NCBI GenBank assembly: GCA_947503765.1
Contig: CANNFA010000004.1
Location: forward strand, 62,001-126,000
DNA length: 64,000 bases
Direction: 5' to 3'
Source: an uncultured Paracoccaceae bacterium
GTDB lineage: Bacteria > Pseudomonadota > Alphaproteobacteria > Rhodobacterales > Rhodobacteraceae
Shown here: one piece after another, positions 36,357 to 46,119 of the stretch
Numbering within the stretch: the first letter of the stretch is position 1
Layout: every line of letters starts with the position of its first letter
Position numbers and translations under genes: made by a program
The notes under the pieces: model-generated
What the model was told of the DNA's origin: nothing
Seen by the model: the letters and a program-made list of their open reading frames with translations, nothing else
Databases searched by the model: none

Positions 36357-37451
36357 ATGATGCGCGAACGGGTGATCTTTCTGCTGCTCGGCCTGATGAT
36401 CGGGGCGGGCGTTCTGGCATGGATCGGCGATATGGCGACGCCGCCGCCGGAACCGCGCGCGATCACCCCGCGCGGCGATCTCAGCCCCGGCGAAGAGACG
36501 ATCATCGCGCTTTTCGAGGCAACGCAGAATTCCGTTGTCTCGATCACCACCAGCGAGGCCCGCGTCGATCCGTTCTCGCGCCGGCGGCAGGTGGTGCCGC
36601 GCGGTACAGGGTCGGGCTTCATCTGGGACGACGCGGTGCATGTCGTCACCAACAACCATGTGATCGCGGGGGCAAGCGGCGCGCAGGTGCGGCTGGCCGA
36701 TGGCCGCGTCCTGCCGGCAAAGCTTGTCGGCACAGATCCGTCGCACGACCTTGCGGTTCTGCGCATCGCCCCGGACGGAGAAGTGCCGCGCCCGATCCCG
36801 GTGGGCGACAGCGCGTCGATCCGGGTCGGGCAGACCGTGCTGGCGATCGGCAACCCGTTCGGGCTGGACTGGACGCTGACCACCGGCGTCGTCTCGGCGC
36901 TGGACCGGGAACTGGAAGAGCCGGGAAACCGCACCATCACCGGGCTGATCCAGACGGATGCGGCGATCAATCCGGGCAATTCCGGCGGCCCGCTGATCGA
37001 CAGTGCCGGGCGGCTGATAGGGGTGAACACGGCGATCTTCAGCCCCTCGGGCACCTCGGCCGGGATCGGGCTGGCCGTGCCGGTGGACGTGGTCAACCGC
37101 GTCGTGCCGCAACTGATCGCCACCGGCCGCTATCACCCGCCGGTCCTGGGCGTGCGGCATGACGAGCGGGTCAATGCGCTGGCCCGCCGGCAAGGGCTGA
37201 ACGGCGTGCTGGTGCTGGGTATCGAGCCGGGCAGCCCCGCCGACGCGGCCGGCCTGCGCCCGGCAACCGCGGATCGGGCCGGGCGAATCGCGCCAGGCGA
37301 CGTGATCGTGTCGGTGGACGGCACCGCGACCGAGAGCTCGGCCGACCTGGTGGCCGCGCTCGACCGGCACCGCCCCGGCGACACGGTGACGCTGGGCATC
37401 GGGCGGGCGGGGCGCGAGATGACGCTGGAGGTGACGCTTGCCGCGCGCTAA
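36357..37451 (+). CDS. DegP/DegQ-type serine protease with one PDZ domain
   Basis: 364 residues. A membrane segment at 5-24 acts as signal or anchor. Trypsin-fold protease: VTNNHVIAG with His101, SHDLAVLRI with Asp131, NPGNSGGPL with Ser209, all present. Then a C-terminal PDZ (LGVRHDERVNALARRQGLNG, GDVIVSVDGTATES). One PDZ domain and an N-terminal anchor recall DegS rather than DegP. Acts in the periplasm. Possible targets are unknown. Confidence 0.88.
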   Translation: MMRERVIFLLLGLMIGAGVLAWIGDMATPPPEPRAITPRGDLSPGEETIIALFEATQNSVVSITTSEARVDPFSRRRQVVPRGTGSGFIWDDAVHVVTNNHVIAGASGAQVRLADGRVLPAKLVGTDPSHDLAVLRIAPDGEVPRPIPVGDSASIRVGQTVLAIGNPFGLDWTLTTGVVSALDRELEEPGNRTITGLIQTDAAINPGNSGGPLIDSAGRLIGVNTAIFSPSGTSAGIGLAVPVDVVNRVVPQLIATGRYHPPVLGVRHDERVNALARRQGLNGVLVLGIEPGSPADAAGLRPATADRAGRIAPGDVIVSVDGTATESSADLVAALDRHRPGDTVTLGIGRAGREMTLEVTLAAR

Positions 37452-37475
37452 GCGAGGCGCGCGACGACAGCACAA

Positions 37476-37492
37476 TCTAGAATGGTTCTAAA
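37476..37492. promoter_or_regulatory. Irr/ICE-like iron box
   Basis: TCTAGAA (37476-37482), TGG, TTCTAAA (37486-37492). From the Irr-box (iron control element) consensus TTTAGAA-N3-TTCTAAA this differs at one base. It is 53 bases before the nfu-type ATG and just upstream of a strong promoter. Irr is the haem-responsive Fur-family regulator of alphaproteobacteria, and a NifU-like gene (fssA) is an Irr target in Rhizobium. Inference from sequence only. Confidence 0.7.
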
Positions 37493-37494
37493 CC

Positions 37495-37523
37495 TTGACT
37501 TGCCGCCGCGCCGCGCGCATATC
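37495..37523 (+). promoter_or_regulatory. Sigma-70-type promoter of the Nfu gene
   Basis: TTGACT (37495-37500), 17-base spacer, CATATC (37518-37523). The -35 matches 5 of 6 to TTGACA, the -10 is moderate. The Irr-like box ends 2 bases before the -35, so regulator and polymerase would be neighbours. The Shine-Dalgarno GGAGAGAGG follows. Confidence 0.55.
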
Positions 37524-37544
37524 GGGCGGAGAGAGGTATGTGCC

Positions 37545-38102
37545 ATGTTCATCCAGACCGAATCCACCCCGAACCCCGCAACGCTGAAATTCCTGCCCGG
37601 TCAGGCCGTGCTGGAATCCGGCACGGCGGATTATCCCAGCCCCGATACCGCCGGCTCCTCGCCGCTGGCCCGCCGCATCTTCGCGGTCGAGGGGGTGACC
37701 GGCGTGTTCTTCGGCAACGATTTCGTGACCGTGACCAAGGCCGAGAACGTCGCGTGGGAACATATCAAGCCCGCGATCCTCGGCGCGGTGATGGAACATT
37801 TCCAGTCCGGCGAGCCGGTGATGGACGGCGAAGGCCAGGAGGTCGGCCATGCCGACCATGACGGCCCGGACGGCGAGATCGTGGTCCAGATCAAGGAATT
37901 GCTGGACACCCGCGTGCGTCCCGCCGTGGCGCAGGACGGCGGCGACATCACCTTTCAGGGGTTCGAGCGTGGCGTCGTCTATCTGCACATGCAGGGCGCC
38001 TGTGCCGGCTGCCCGTCCTCGACCCTGACGCTGAAGATGGGGATCGAGAACCTGCTGCGCCACTACATCCCCGAGGTGACAGAGGTGCGGCCGGTTGTCT
38101 GA
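37545..38102 (+). CDS. NifU-family Fe-S scaffold/carrier protein (Nfu, FssA-like)
   Basis: 185 residues. N-terminal Nfu_N domain (MFIQTESTPNPATLKFLPG, SPLARRIFAVEGVTGVFFGN) and C-terminal NifU-like domain with the CxxC cluster motif in HMQGACAGCPSSTLTLKMG. Carries Fe-S clusters to target enzymes. Iron-dependent control through the box upstream is suggested, since Irr regulates this gene type in rhizobia. ATG 37545 is chosen because the conserved N-terminal motif starts there. Confidence 0.93.
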   Translation: MFIQTESTPNPATLKFLPGQAVLESGTADYPSPDTAGSSPLARRIFAVEGVTGVFFGNDFVTVTKAENVAWEHIKPAILGAVMEHFQSGEPVMDGEGQEVGHADHDGPDGEIVVQIKELLDTRVRPAVAQDGGDITFQGFERGVVYLHMQGACAGCPSSTLTLKMGIENLLRHYIPEVTEVRPVV

Positions 38103-38694
38103 CGGCCTGACGCTGGGATTCGACACATCGGCCGGGCATTGCGCGGCCGCTTTGCTTTGCGACGGTGCGGTTCTGGTCGCGCGAGCCGAAGAGATGAGCC
38201 GGGGACAGGCCGAACGGCTGATGCCGCTTCTGGAAGACGTGCTGGCGGAGGCCGGGATCGGCTGGCCGGATCTGGCGCGGATCGGCGTCGGGATCGGGCC
38301 GGGCAACTTCACCGGCATCCGCATATCGGTGGCCGCGGCGCGCGGACTGGCACTGGCGCTGGGCTGCCCGGCAATCGGGGTGGACAGCTTCGAGGCGACC
38401 GCCCTGGACCGGCCCCGCCCCTGCGCGGTAGCGATCCCGGCCATGCGCGGGCAGGTCTACCTGCAACGCTTCGCACCTGACCGGGCCGGGCCGCCCGAAC
38501 TTGCCGAGGCGGGGGCCGAGATTTCGGGCGACCTTCCCGTGATCCCCCGCGCCGCGCCGCGCGATCTGGCCGTCGCCATTGCCCGGATCGCGGCCAGCCG
38601 CCCGGCCGAGGAGGCGGACCGCCCCGCACCGCTCTACATCCGGGCCGCCGATGCCGCCCCGCCGCGAGAAGCCCCGCCGGTGATGCTGCCATGA
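38095..38694 (+). CDS. tsaB: tRNA threonylcarbamoyladenosine biosynthesis protein TsaB
   Basis: 199 residues. Partner of TsaD in t6A37 modification; a short ASKHA-fold protein. TLGFDTSAGHCAAALL at the N-terminus, SRGQAERLMPLLEDVLAEAG, GIGPGNFTGIRISVAAARGL, and PAMRGQVYLQRF. The start is TTG at 38095, which overlaps the nfu stop; no ATG or GTG lies close before GFDTS. Then rimI overlaps by ATGA. Confidence 0.92.
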   Translation: MSDGLTLGFDTSAGHCAAALLCDGAVLVARAEEMSRGQAERLMPLLEDVLAEAGIGWPDLARIGVGIGPGNFTGIRISVAAARGLALALGCPAIGVDSFEATALDRPRPCAVAIPAMRGQVYLQRFAPDRAGPPELAEAGAEISGDLPVIPRAAPRDLAVAIARIAASRPAEEADRPAPLYIRAADAAPPREAPPVMLP

Positions 38695-39110
38695 CACCCG
38701 CCGAGCTGGCCGCCCTGCATCGCCGCTGTTTCACCCTGCCCCGCCCATGGGACGCGGATGAATTCGCGGCGCTGCTGGCAACGCCCGCCGCATTCCTGTG
38801 CTGTGCGCCGGGCGGCTTCGCGCTGGGCCGCGCAGCGGCCGGCGAGGCAGAGCTTCTGACCCTCGCGGTCGATCCCGGCCAGCGGCGGCGCGGGATCGGG
38901 CGCGGCCTGCTGGATCGGTTCGAGACCGCGTCGATCGCGCGCGGCGCGCAAACCGCCTTTCTCGAAGTCGCCGCAACCAACAATGCCGCCCGCGCGCTGT
39001 ACGCTGCCGCCGGCTGGCAGGAGGCGGGGCTGCGGCGCGGCTATTACCGCGCGCCGGACGGCGCCGCCGAGGATGCGGTGATCCTGACCCGGACGCTGGC
39101 CGCCGCCTGA
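38691..39110 (+). CDS. rimI: Ribosomal protein S18-alanine N-acetyltransferase-like GNAT protein
   Basis: 139 residues, GNAT fold. Acetyl-CoA loop VDPGQRRRGIGRGLLDRF and FLEVAATNNAARALYAAAGW, then YYRAPDGAAEDAVILTRTL. RimI acetylates the N-terminal Ala of ribosomal protein S18. The tsaB-rimI order with ATGA overlap is the usual arrangement and supports the name. Confidence 0.88.
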   Translation: MTPAELAALHRRCFTLPRPWDADEFAALLATPAAFLCCAPGGFALGRAAAGEAELLTLAVDPGQRRRGIGRGLLDRFETASIARGAQTAFLEVAATNNAARALYAAAGWQEAGLRRGYYRAPDGAAEDAVILTRTLAAA

Positions 39111-39177
39111 CCTTGCGTCAGACGGTGCCGCGCCGCGGAATTGGCCCGCGATTCACCGCGGCCGCGCAAATTAGCAG

Positions 39178-39207
39178 TTGACCGCCCCTGACCCCTCGGT
39201 CCTAATT
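39178..39207 (+). promoter_or_regulatory. Possible promoter of the nucleoside importer operon
   Basis: TTGACC (39178-39183), 18-base spacer, CTAATT (39202-39207). It lies 79 bases before the binding-protein ATG. Moderate match only. Confidence 0.35.
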
Positions 39208-39285
39208 CGGCCCATGTCGGGGCCAGTTCCGGGGCCGGGAAATCCGCCACGGAATCGGCCCTCAATGAACAACTGGGAGATTTCC

Positions 39286-40284
<999 letters not shown>

Positions 40285-41919
40285 ATGGCGGGCACCGTGA
40301 CAGAAACGCAAGCGGGGCGGCCGGCCGAATCGGCCGCCCCGGCCATCGAGCTTCGCGGCATCTCCAAGGCGTTCGGCCCGGTGCAGGCGAACAAGGATAT
40401 CTCGATCCGTGTCATGCCCGGCACGATCCACGGCATCATCGGCGAGAACGGCGCTGGCAAATCCACGCTGATGTCGATCCTCTACGGCTTCTACAAGGCG
40501 GATGCCGGCGAGATCTTCATCAACGGGGAAAAGACCGAGATCCCCGACAGCCAGGCCGCCATCTCGGCCGGCATCGGCATGGTGTTCCAGCATTTCAAGC
40601 TGGTGCAGAATTTCTCGGTGCTGGAAAACGTGATCCTCGGCGCCGAGGACGGCGCGCTTCTCAAACCGTCCAAGGCCAAGGCGCGCGAGGCCCTGAAACG
40701 GCTTGCCGCCGAGTATGAATTGCAGGTCGATCCCGATGCCCTGATCGAGGAGATCGGCGTCGGGATGCAGCAGCGGGTGGAAATCCTCAAGGCGCTGTAC
40801 CGACAGGCCGACATCCTGATCCTCGATGAGCCCACCGGCGTTCTGACCCCGGCCGAGGCCGACCACCTGTTCCGCATCCTCGAAGGGCTGAAGGCGCAGG
40901 GCAAGACGATCATCCTGATCACCCACAAGTTGCGCGAGATCATGGATGTGACCGACACCGTCAGCGTGATGCGGCGCGGCGAGATGACGGCGACCGTCCA
41001 GACCTCGGAAACCGATGCCGAGCATCTGGCCGAGCTGATGGTGGGTCGCAAGGTGCTGCTGCGCGTCGACAAGAAACCCGCCGCGCCCGGCGATACCGTG
41101 CTGGAGATCGAGAACCTGAAGGTCGTCGACGAGGACGGGGTGGAACGGCTACGCGGCATCGACCTGCATGTCAGGGCCGGCGAAATCCTGGGGATCGCCG
41201 GCGTCGCGGGCAATGGGCAATCCGAGGTGCTGGAGGTGCTGGGCGGGATCACCGCCGCCAAGGGAACGGTGCGGATCAACGGGCAGGAAATCGACCTGTC
41301 CGGCAAATCGTCCGACGGCCAGTCGCGCCGCGCCCGCAGCATCGCGCATGTTCCGGAAGACCGGCAGTCGCTGGGCCTGATCATGGATTTCCACGCGTGG
41401 GAAAACATGATCTTCGGCTATCACCATGACCCGGCCTACCAGAAGAACGCGCTGCTGATGGACAATGCCGGCATCCGCGCCGAAACCCAGGCCAAGATGG
41501 AACGCTTCGACGTGCGCCCGCCGAACCCGGACCTGACCGCGCGCAGCTTTTCCGGCGGGAACCAGCAGAAGATCGTCTGCGCCCGCGAGATCGAGCGCAA
41601 TCCCGACCTGCTGCTGGTCGGGCAGCCGACCCGCGGCGTCGATATCGGCGCCATCGAGTTCATCCACAACCAGATCGTCGGCCTGCGCGACCAGGGCAAG
41701 GCGGTGCTGCTGGTCAGCGTCGAGCTGGAAGAGATCATGTCGCTGGCCGACCGCATCGCGGTGATGTTCGACGGCCGCGTGATGGGCGAGCGCCTGCCAT
41801 CCGAAACCGACGAACGCGAGCTGGGTCTGCTGATGGCCGGCATCACCGATACCGAGGCCGAGCATTCGGTCGACGAGGTCGCGGCGAACCTGGCAAAGAC
41901 CCAGGGCAAGGTGGGCTGA
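40285..41919 (+). CDS. Nucleoside ABC transporter ATPase, two ABC domains
   Basis: 544 residues. Two nucleotide-binding halves in one chain. First half: ENGAGKSTLMSILYGFYKA (Walker A near 53), IGVGMQQRVEILKALYRQAD signature, ILDEPTGVLTPAEADHLF. Second: LGIAGVAGNGQSEVLEVLGG with a degenerate Walker A, RSFSGGNQQKIVCAREIERN signature. The layout is that of RbsA/BmpF-type transport ATPases. ATG follows directly on the binding-protein stop. Energises the uptake with the two permeases downstream. Confidence 0.93.
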   Translation: MAGTVTETQAGRPAESAAPAIELRGISKAFGPVQANKDISIRVMPGTIHGIIGENGAGKSTLMSILYGFYKADAGEIFINGEKTEIPDSQAAISAGIGMVFQHFKLVQNFSVLENVILGAEDGALLKPSKAKAREALKRLAAEYELQVDPDALIEEIGVGMQQRVEILKALYRQADILILDEPTGVLTPAEADHLFRILEGLKAQGKTIILITHKLREIMDVTDTVSVMRRGEMTATVQTSETDAEHLAELMVGRKVLLRVDKKPAAPGDTVLEIENLKVVDEDGVERLRGIDLHVRAGEILGIAGVAGNGQSEVLEVLGGITAAKGTVRINGQEIDLSGKSSDGQSRRARSIAHVPEDRQSLGLIMDFHAWENMIFGYHHDPAYQKNALLMDNAGIRAETQAKMERFDVRPPNPDLTARSFSGGNQQKIVCAREIERNPDLLLVGQPTRGVDIGAIEFIHNQIVGLRDQGKAVLLVSVELEEIMSLADRIAVMFDGRVMGERLPSETDERELGLLMAGITDTEAEHSVDEVAANLAKTQGKVG

Positions 41920-41942
41920 TGCGGAACGGTCACGCAATGAAC

Positions 41943-42172
41943 ACCCGTCCCGGGCTTGCCCCGGGACCTCGGGGCGCATCATGGCCGGGAGGCCCCGGAT
42001 CAAGTCCGGGGCGGGCTCCAGGATCAAGTCGGTGGCAGGCTCGCGGATCAGGTCGGGTGCGGGCGTTTGTTTCACGTCTTGCAGAGCCGCGCGGGCCTGT
42101 CCGTTGCACGCGCCCCGGGCTTGATCCGGGGCCTCTGGCGGCGCGAGGTCCCGGGGCAAGCCCGGGACGGGT
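41943..42172. repeat. Nested inverted repeat (230 bp) inside the transporter operon
   Basis: Outer arms of 28 bp are perfect inverted copies: 41943-41970 and 42145-42172 (ACCCGTCCCGGGCTTGCCCC start). Inner arms of 24 bp match with one mismatch: 41990-42013 and 42111-42134. The core between repeats a GGATCAAGTC-like motif three times (about 41997, 42023, 42042). No gene is present. Such CGGGCTTGATCCGGGG-type units are common in alphaproteobacterial spacers; the paired, nested order would fold the mRNA strongly. Sits between the ATPase and permease genes. Confidence 0.85.
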
Positions 42173-42196
42173 ATTCCAGACAACCGGGACGGCCCG

Positions 42197-43366
42197 ATGA
42201 ACAAGCTTCCCAAATGGGTGGACGTGGCACTGATCCCGTTCATCAACCTGCTGCTGGCGCTGATCGTGTCGGGGCTGGTGATCCTCTATATCGGGGAAAG
42301 CCCGTTCGAGGCGATCTCGATCATGGTGCGCGGCGCTGTCGGCTCGACCTATGGCTGGGGCTACACGCTGTATTACGCGACCAACTTCATCTTCACCGGC
42401 CTGGCCGTCGCCGTCGCCTTCCAGGCGCGGATGTTCAACATCGGCGGCGAGGGTCAGGCGGCGATCGGCAGCCTTGGCGTGGCGCTGGTCTGCCTGGCCG
42501 TGCCGTGGCCGCACTGGCTGATCGCGCTGCCTGCGGCGGTTATCGCCGGGGCCATATTCGGCGCGGCCTGGGCGGCGATCCCGGCCTATCTGCAGGCGAA
42601 ACGCGGCAGCCATATCGTGATCACCACGATCATGTTCAACTTCATCGCCTCGGCGCTGCTGGTCTACCTGCTGGTCAACGTGATGAAGCCGGTGGGCACC
42701 ATGGCCCCCGAAACCGGCCGCTTCCCGCCCGGAACCTTCCTGCCCGATGCCTATGACATGGCCGGCTGGGTCGGCCTGCGCTTTTCGCGGTCCGCGCCGC
42801 TGAACATCACCTTCTTCATCGCCATCCTGTGCTGCGTGCTGGTCTACCTGCTGATCTGGCGCACCCGGCTGGGTTATCAGATCCGCGCCTTCGGCCAGTC
42901 CGAAAGCGCCGCGGTCTATGCCGGCATAAGCCCGGTGCGGATCACCATGATCACCATGCTGATCTCCGGCGGGCTGGCCGGGCTGATGGGGATCAACGCC
43001 GTGATGGGCGAGGCCGAGCGCCTGGTGATCGACCCGGTGCAGGGCGCCGGCTTTGTCGGCATCGCCGTGGCGCTGATGGGCCGCAGCCATCCGGCGGGCG
43101 TGTTCCTGGCCGGGTTGCTGTTCGGGATGCTGTACCAGGGCGGCGGCGAGCTGGAATTCGACATCCCGGCGATCAGCCGCGAGATGATCCTGGTGATCCA
43201 GGCGCTGGTGATCCTGTTCACCGGGGCCTTCGACAACATGATCCGCATGCCGCTGGAACGGCTGTTCAACCGTCCGGGCCGGGGTGGCGGTTCTCCCGCG
43301 AAACCGATGCCGCCGGGCGAAGGCACGACCCACAAGCCCGCGGTTTCCGAACCGGAAAAGAGCTGA
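42197..43366 (+). CDS. Nucleoside ABC transporter permease, first subunit
   Basis: 389 residues, BPD_transp_2 family (YufP type). About ten membrane spans, NIGGEGQAAIGSLGVALV, IPAYLQAKRGSHIVITTIMF, the GINAVMGEAERLVIDPVQG and GFVGIAVALMGRSHPAGV segments. C-terminal tail (from about 350) is basic and Pro-rich. Forms the pore with the next permease. Confidence 0.9.
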   Translation: MNKLPKWVDVALIPFINLLLALIVSGLVILYIGESPFEAISIMVRGAVGSTYGWGYTLYYATNFIFTGLAVAVAFQARMFNIGGEGQAAIGSLGVALVCLAVPWPHWLIALPAAVIAGAIFGAAWAAIPAYLQAKRGSHIVITTIMFNFIASALLVYLLVNVMKPVGTMAPETGRFPPGTFLPDAYDMAGWVGLRFSRSAPLNITFFIAILCCVLVYLLIWRTRLGYQIRAFGQSESAAVYAGISPVRITMITMLISGGLAGLMGINAVMGEAERLVIDPVQGAGFVGIAVALMGRSHPAGVFLAGLLFGMLYQGGGELEFDIPAISREMILVIQALVILFTGAFDNMIRMPLERLFNRPGRGGGSPAKPMPPGEGTTHKPAVSEPEKS

Positions 43367-43369
43367 TCC

Positions 43370-44335
43370 ATGGACCTGGCCACGATCATCCCGATCCTCG
43401 ACGCGACGCTGCGCTCGGCGACGCCGCTGCTGTTCGTCTGCCTTGCCGGGCTGTTTTCGGAACGCTCGGGCATCATCGACATCGGGCTGGAGGGAAAGCT
43501 GCTGATCGCCGCGTTCTTCTCGGCCTCGGTCGCGGCGATGAGCGGGTCTGTCTGGATCGGCCTGCTGGCGGGCATCGGCGCGTCGCTGGTGCTGTCGCTG
43601 CTGCACGGGGTCGCGTCGATCACCTTTCGGGGCAACCAGCTGATCTCGGGCGTCGCGCTCAACTTCCTCGCCTCCGGTCTGACGGTGGTGATCGGCGAGA
43701 ACTGGTTCGGGCTGGGCGGGCGCACCCCGCAACTGTCCGGCGCGGCGCGGTTTCAGCCGATCCACCTGCCCGGCGTCGAGGCGATGGCGGATGTCCCGGT
43801 GATCGGGCCGATCTATTCCAACCTGATCTCGGGCCACACGATCCTTGTCTACGCCGCGATCGTCACCGTGGCGCTGACATGGTGGGTGCTGTTCCGCACC
43901 CGGTTCGGCCTGCACCTGCGCGCGGTGGGCGAAAACCCGGAATCGGTGGACACGGCGGGCATCTCGGTCATCCGGCTACGGTATTCGGCGATGGTGATCG
44001 CCGGGGTGCTGTGCGGCATCGGCGGCGCGTACCTGGCCACCGGCCTGGCCGCCGGGTTCGTCAAGGAGATGAGCGCGGGGCGCGGCTTCATCGCGCTGGC
44101 GGCGCTGATCTTCGCCAAGTGGCGGCCGTGGTACGCGCTGGCGGCCTGCCTGCTGTTCGGCTTTCTCGACGCGGTCGGCACCCGGTTCCAGAAACTGGAG
44201 GTGCTGGGCGTGAACGTGCCCACGCAGTTCATGCAGGCCCTGCCCTACATCCTGACGGTGGTGATCCTGGCCGGCTTTGTCGGCAAGGCGATCCCGCCCC
44301 GCGCCGGAGGAACGCCCTATGTCAAGGAACGCTGA
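43370..44335 (+). CDS. Nucleoside ABC transporter permease, second subunit
   Basis: 321 residues, BPD_transp_2 family (YufQ type). LFSERSGIIDIGLEGKLLIA, ITFRGNQLISGVALNFLASG, RAVGENPESVDTAGISVIRL, AGRGFIALAALIFAKWRPW. Ends inside the ribosome-binding region of the purine nucleoside phosphorylase gene, overlapping its start by 17 bases. Confidence 0.9.
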   Translation: MDLATIIPILDATLRSATPLLFVCLAGLFSERSGIIDIGLEGKLLIAAFFSASVAAMSGSVWIGLLAGIGASLVLSLLHGVASITFRGNQLISGVALNFLASGLTVVIGENWFGLGGRTPQLSGAARFQPIHLPGVEAMADVPVIGPIYSNLISGHTILVYAAIVTVALTWWVLFRTRFGLHLRAVGENPESVDTAGISVIRLRYSAMVIAGVLCGIGGAYLATGLAAGFVKEMSAGRGFIALAALIFAKWRPWYALAACLLFGFLDAVGTRFQKLEVLGVNVPTQFMQALPYILTVVILAGFVGKAIPPRAGGTPYVKER

Positions 44336-45122
44336 CGACCTCGCCCGGCTCATCCGTTCCCGTGCCGGCGATGCGCCGGTGCGCGTCGGGCTGGTGCTGG
44401 GATCCGGGCTGGGGCACCTGGCGGACGCGGTGGAGGGCACGGCGATCCCTTACGGCGATCTGCCCGGCTTTCCCCATGCCGGGGTCAGCGGTCACAACCC
44501 GAACCTGGTGATCGGCGATCTGGAGGGCGTGCGCGTCGCGGTGTTCGGCGGGCGCGCGCATTACTACGAGAGCGGCCGGGGCGACGCGATGCGCCTGCCG
44601 CTGGAGGTGCTGCGTGCGCTGGGGGCCGAGGCGCTGATCCTGACCAACGCCGCCGGCTCGATGCAGCCCGACATCCCGCCGGGGGAATTGATGCTGCTGT
44701 CGGACCATATCAATTTCTCCGGCCTGAATCCGCTGATCGGCGAGGCGACCGATGATCGCTTTGTCCCGATGAAGGATGCCTATGATCCGGCGATGCGCGC
44801 CGCCCTGCAACGCGCCGCCGAGGCCGAGGGTATTCCCCTGCAACAGGGCGTTTACGCCTGGTATTCCGGCCCCTCCTTCGAGACCCCGGCCGAGATCCGC
44901 GCGATCCGTACCCTTGGCGCCGACGCGGTCGGCATGTCCACCGTGCCCGAGGTGATCCTGGCGCGGTTCCTTGGCCTGAAGGTCGCCGCGATCTCGACCG
45001 TCACCAACATGGCCGCCGGGATGAGCGACGAGGCGATCAGCCACGAACACACCAAGGCGATGGCCCCCCTCGGCGCGGCGAAGCTGGAGCGTATCCTGCG
45101 CCGGTATCTGCGCGGGGCCTGA
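44319..45122 (+). CDS. Purine nucleoside phosphorylase (PNP class I)
   Basis: 267 residues, trimeric PNP type (PunA/DeoD-like of the I class). Cleaves inosine and guanosine with phosphate to base and ribose-1-phosphate. VGLVLGSGLGHLADAVEG binds phosphate, LTNAAGSMQPDIPPGELM, AWYSGPSFETPAEIRAIRTL and the signature region GMSTVPEVILARFLGLKVAA, with TVTNMAAGM carrying the purine-contact Asn. GCCGGAGG leads the ATG. The coupling to the ABC importer suggests uptake and then phosphorolysis of nucleosides. Confidence 0.94.
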   Translation: MSRNADDLARLIRSRAGDAPVRVGLVLGSGLGHLADAVEGTAIPYGDLPGFPHAGVSGHNPNLVIGDLEGVRVAVFGGRAHYYESGRGDAMRLPLEVLRALGAEALILTNAAGSMQPDIPPGELMLLSDHINFSGLNPLIGEATDDRFVPMKDAYDPAMRAALQRAAEAEGIPLQQGVYAWYSGPSFETPAEIRAIRTLGADAVGMSTVPEVILARFLGLKVAAISTVTNMAAGMSDEAISHEHTKAMAPLGAAKLERILRRYLRGA

Positions 45123-45207
45123 CCGGCCACCACGCGGCGGCGGCGTTTGACACTGCGCGCGCAACCGGGTTCTCTAGGGCAACCCCTTGCCGAGCGCCCG
45201 GAAGTTC

Positions 45208-46119
45208 ATGCAAATCTACCTTCCCATTGCCGAGGTGTCGGTCAACGCCTTTCTCCTGTTCGGTCTCGGCGGGCTGGTGGGCATCCTGTCGGGCATGTTC
45301 GGGGTCGGCGGCGGCTTCATCCTGACGCCGCTGCTGTTCTTCGTCGGCATCCCGCCCGCCGTCGCCGTGGCGACCCAGGCCAACCAGGTCGTCGCCTCGT
45401 CGCTGTCGGGCGTGCTGGCCCACCTGAAACGCAAGACCGTCGATCTGCGAATGGGAACCGTGCTGCTGATCGGCGGGTTGGTCGGCGCGGCGGCGGGCGT
45501 GCAGCTTTTCGCGCTGATGCGGCGGCTCGGGCAGGTCGACCTGATGGTCAACCTGTTCTACGTCGTGTTCCTTGGCATCGTCGGCGGGCTGATGCTGGTC
45601 GAGGGGCTGTCGGCGCTGCGCAAGTCGCGGCGCGGCGCGCCCCGGCGCAAGCGGCACAATTGGGTGCACAACCTGCCGTTCAAGATGAAGTTCCGCGTGT
45701 CGGGGCTGTATATCTCGGTCATTCCGCCGCTGATCGTCGGGCTGCTGGTCGGTGTCCTGTCGGCGATCATGGGGGTCGGCGGCGGCTTCATCATGCTGCC
45801 GGCGATGATCTACATCCTTGGCATGCCGACCAAGGTGGTTGTCGGCACCTCGCTGTTCCAGATCATCTTTGTCGCGGCTTTCACCACGCTGATGCATGCC
45901 GTCACCAACCACACCGTCGACATGGTGCTGGCGGTGCTGCTGCTGGTCGGCGGTGTGATCGGGGCGCAGATCGGCACATCGCTGGCGGTTCACCTCAAGG
46001 CCGAACAACTGCGTATCTGGCTTGCCGTGCTGGTGCTGCTGGTGGGCGTGAAGCTGGGCCTCGACCTGCTGCTGGAGCCCTCGGATCTCTACTCGATAGA
46101 GCCGGAGGGACCGCGATGA
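45208..46119 (+). CDS. TauE/SafE family anion exporter (sulfite exporter-like)
   Basis: 303 residues, about eight spans. Two repeat motifs: GMFGVGGGFILTPLLFFVGI and IMGVGGGFIMLPAMIYILGM. Moves sulfite, sulfoacetate or similar anions across the inner membrane; which one is not told. The TTG at 45187 is a weaker start than ATG 45208 (MQIYLPIAEVSV). Coupled to the TIGR02186 gene, an arrangement I associate with alphaproteobacteria. Confidence 0.88.
   Translation: MQIYLPIAEVSVNAFLLFGLGGLVGILSGMFGVGGGFILTPLLFFVGIPPAVAVATQANQVVASSLSGVLAHLKRKTVDLRMGTVLLIGGLVGAAAGVQLFALMRRLGQVDLMVNLFYVVFLGIVGGLMLVEGLSALRKSRRGAPRRKRHNWVHNLPFKMKFRVSGLYISVIPPLIVGLLVGVLSAIMGVGGGFIMLPAMIYILGMPTKVVVGTSLFQIIFVAAFTTLMHAVTNHTVDMVLAVLLLVGGVIGAQIGTSLAVHLKAEQLRIWLAVLVLLVGVKLGLDLLLEPSDLYSIEPEGPR

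Noticed and set aside
41997-42055. CRISPR-like direct repeats (GGATCAAGTC-like units)
   Set aside because: Only three degenerate, irregular units, all within a palindromic element; no spacers of even length.
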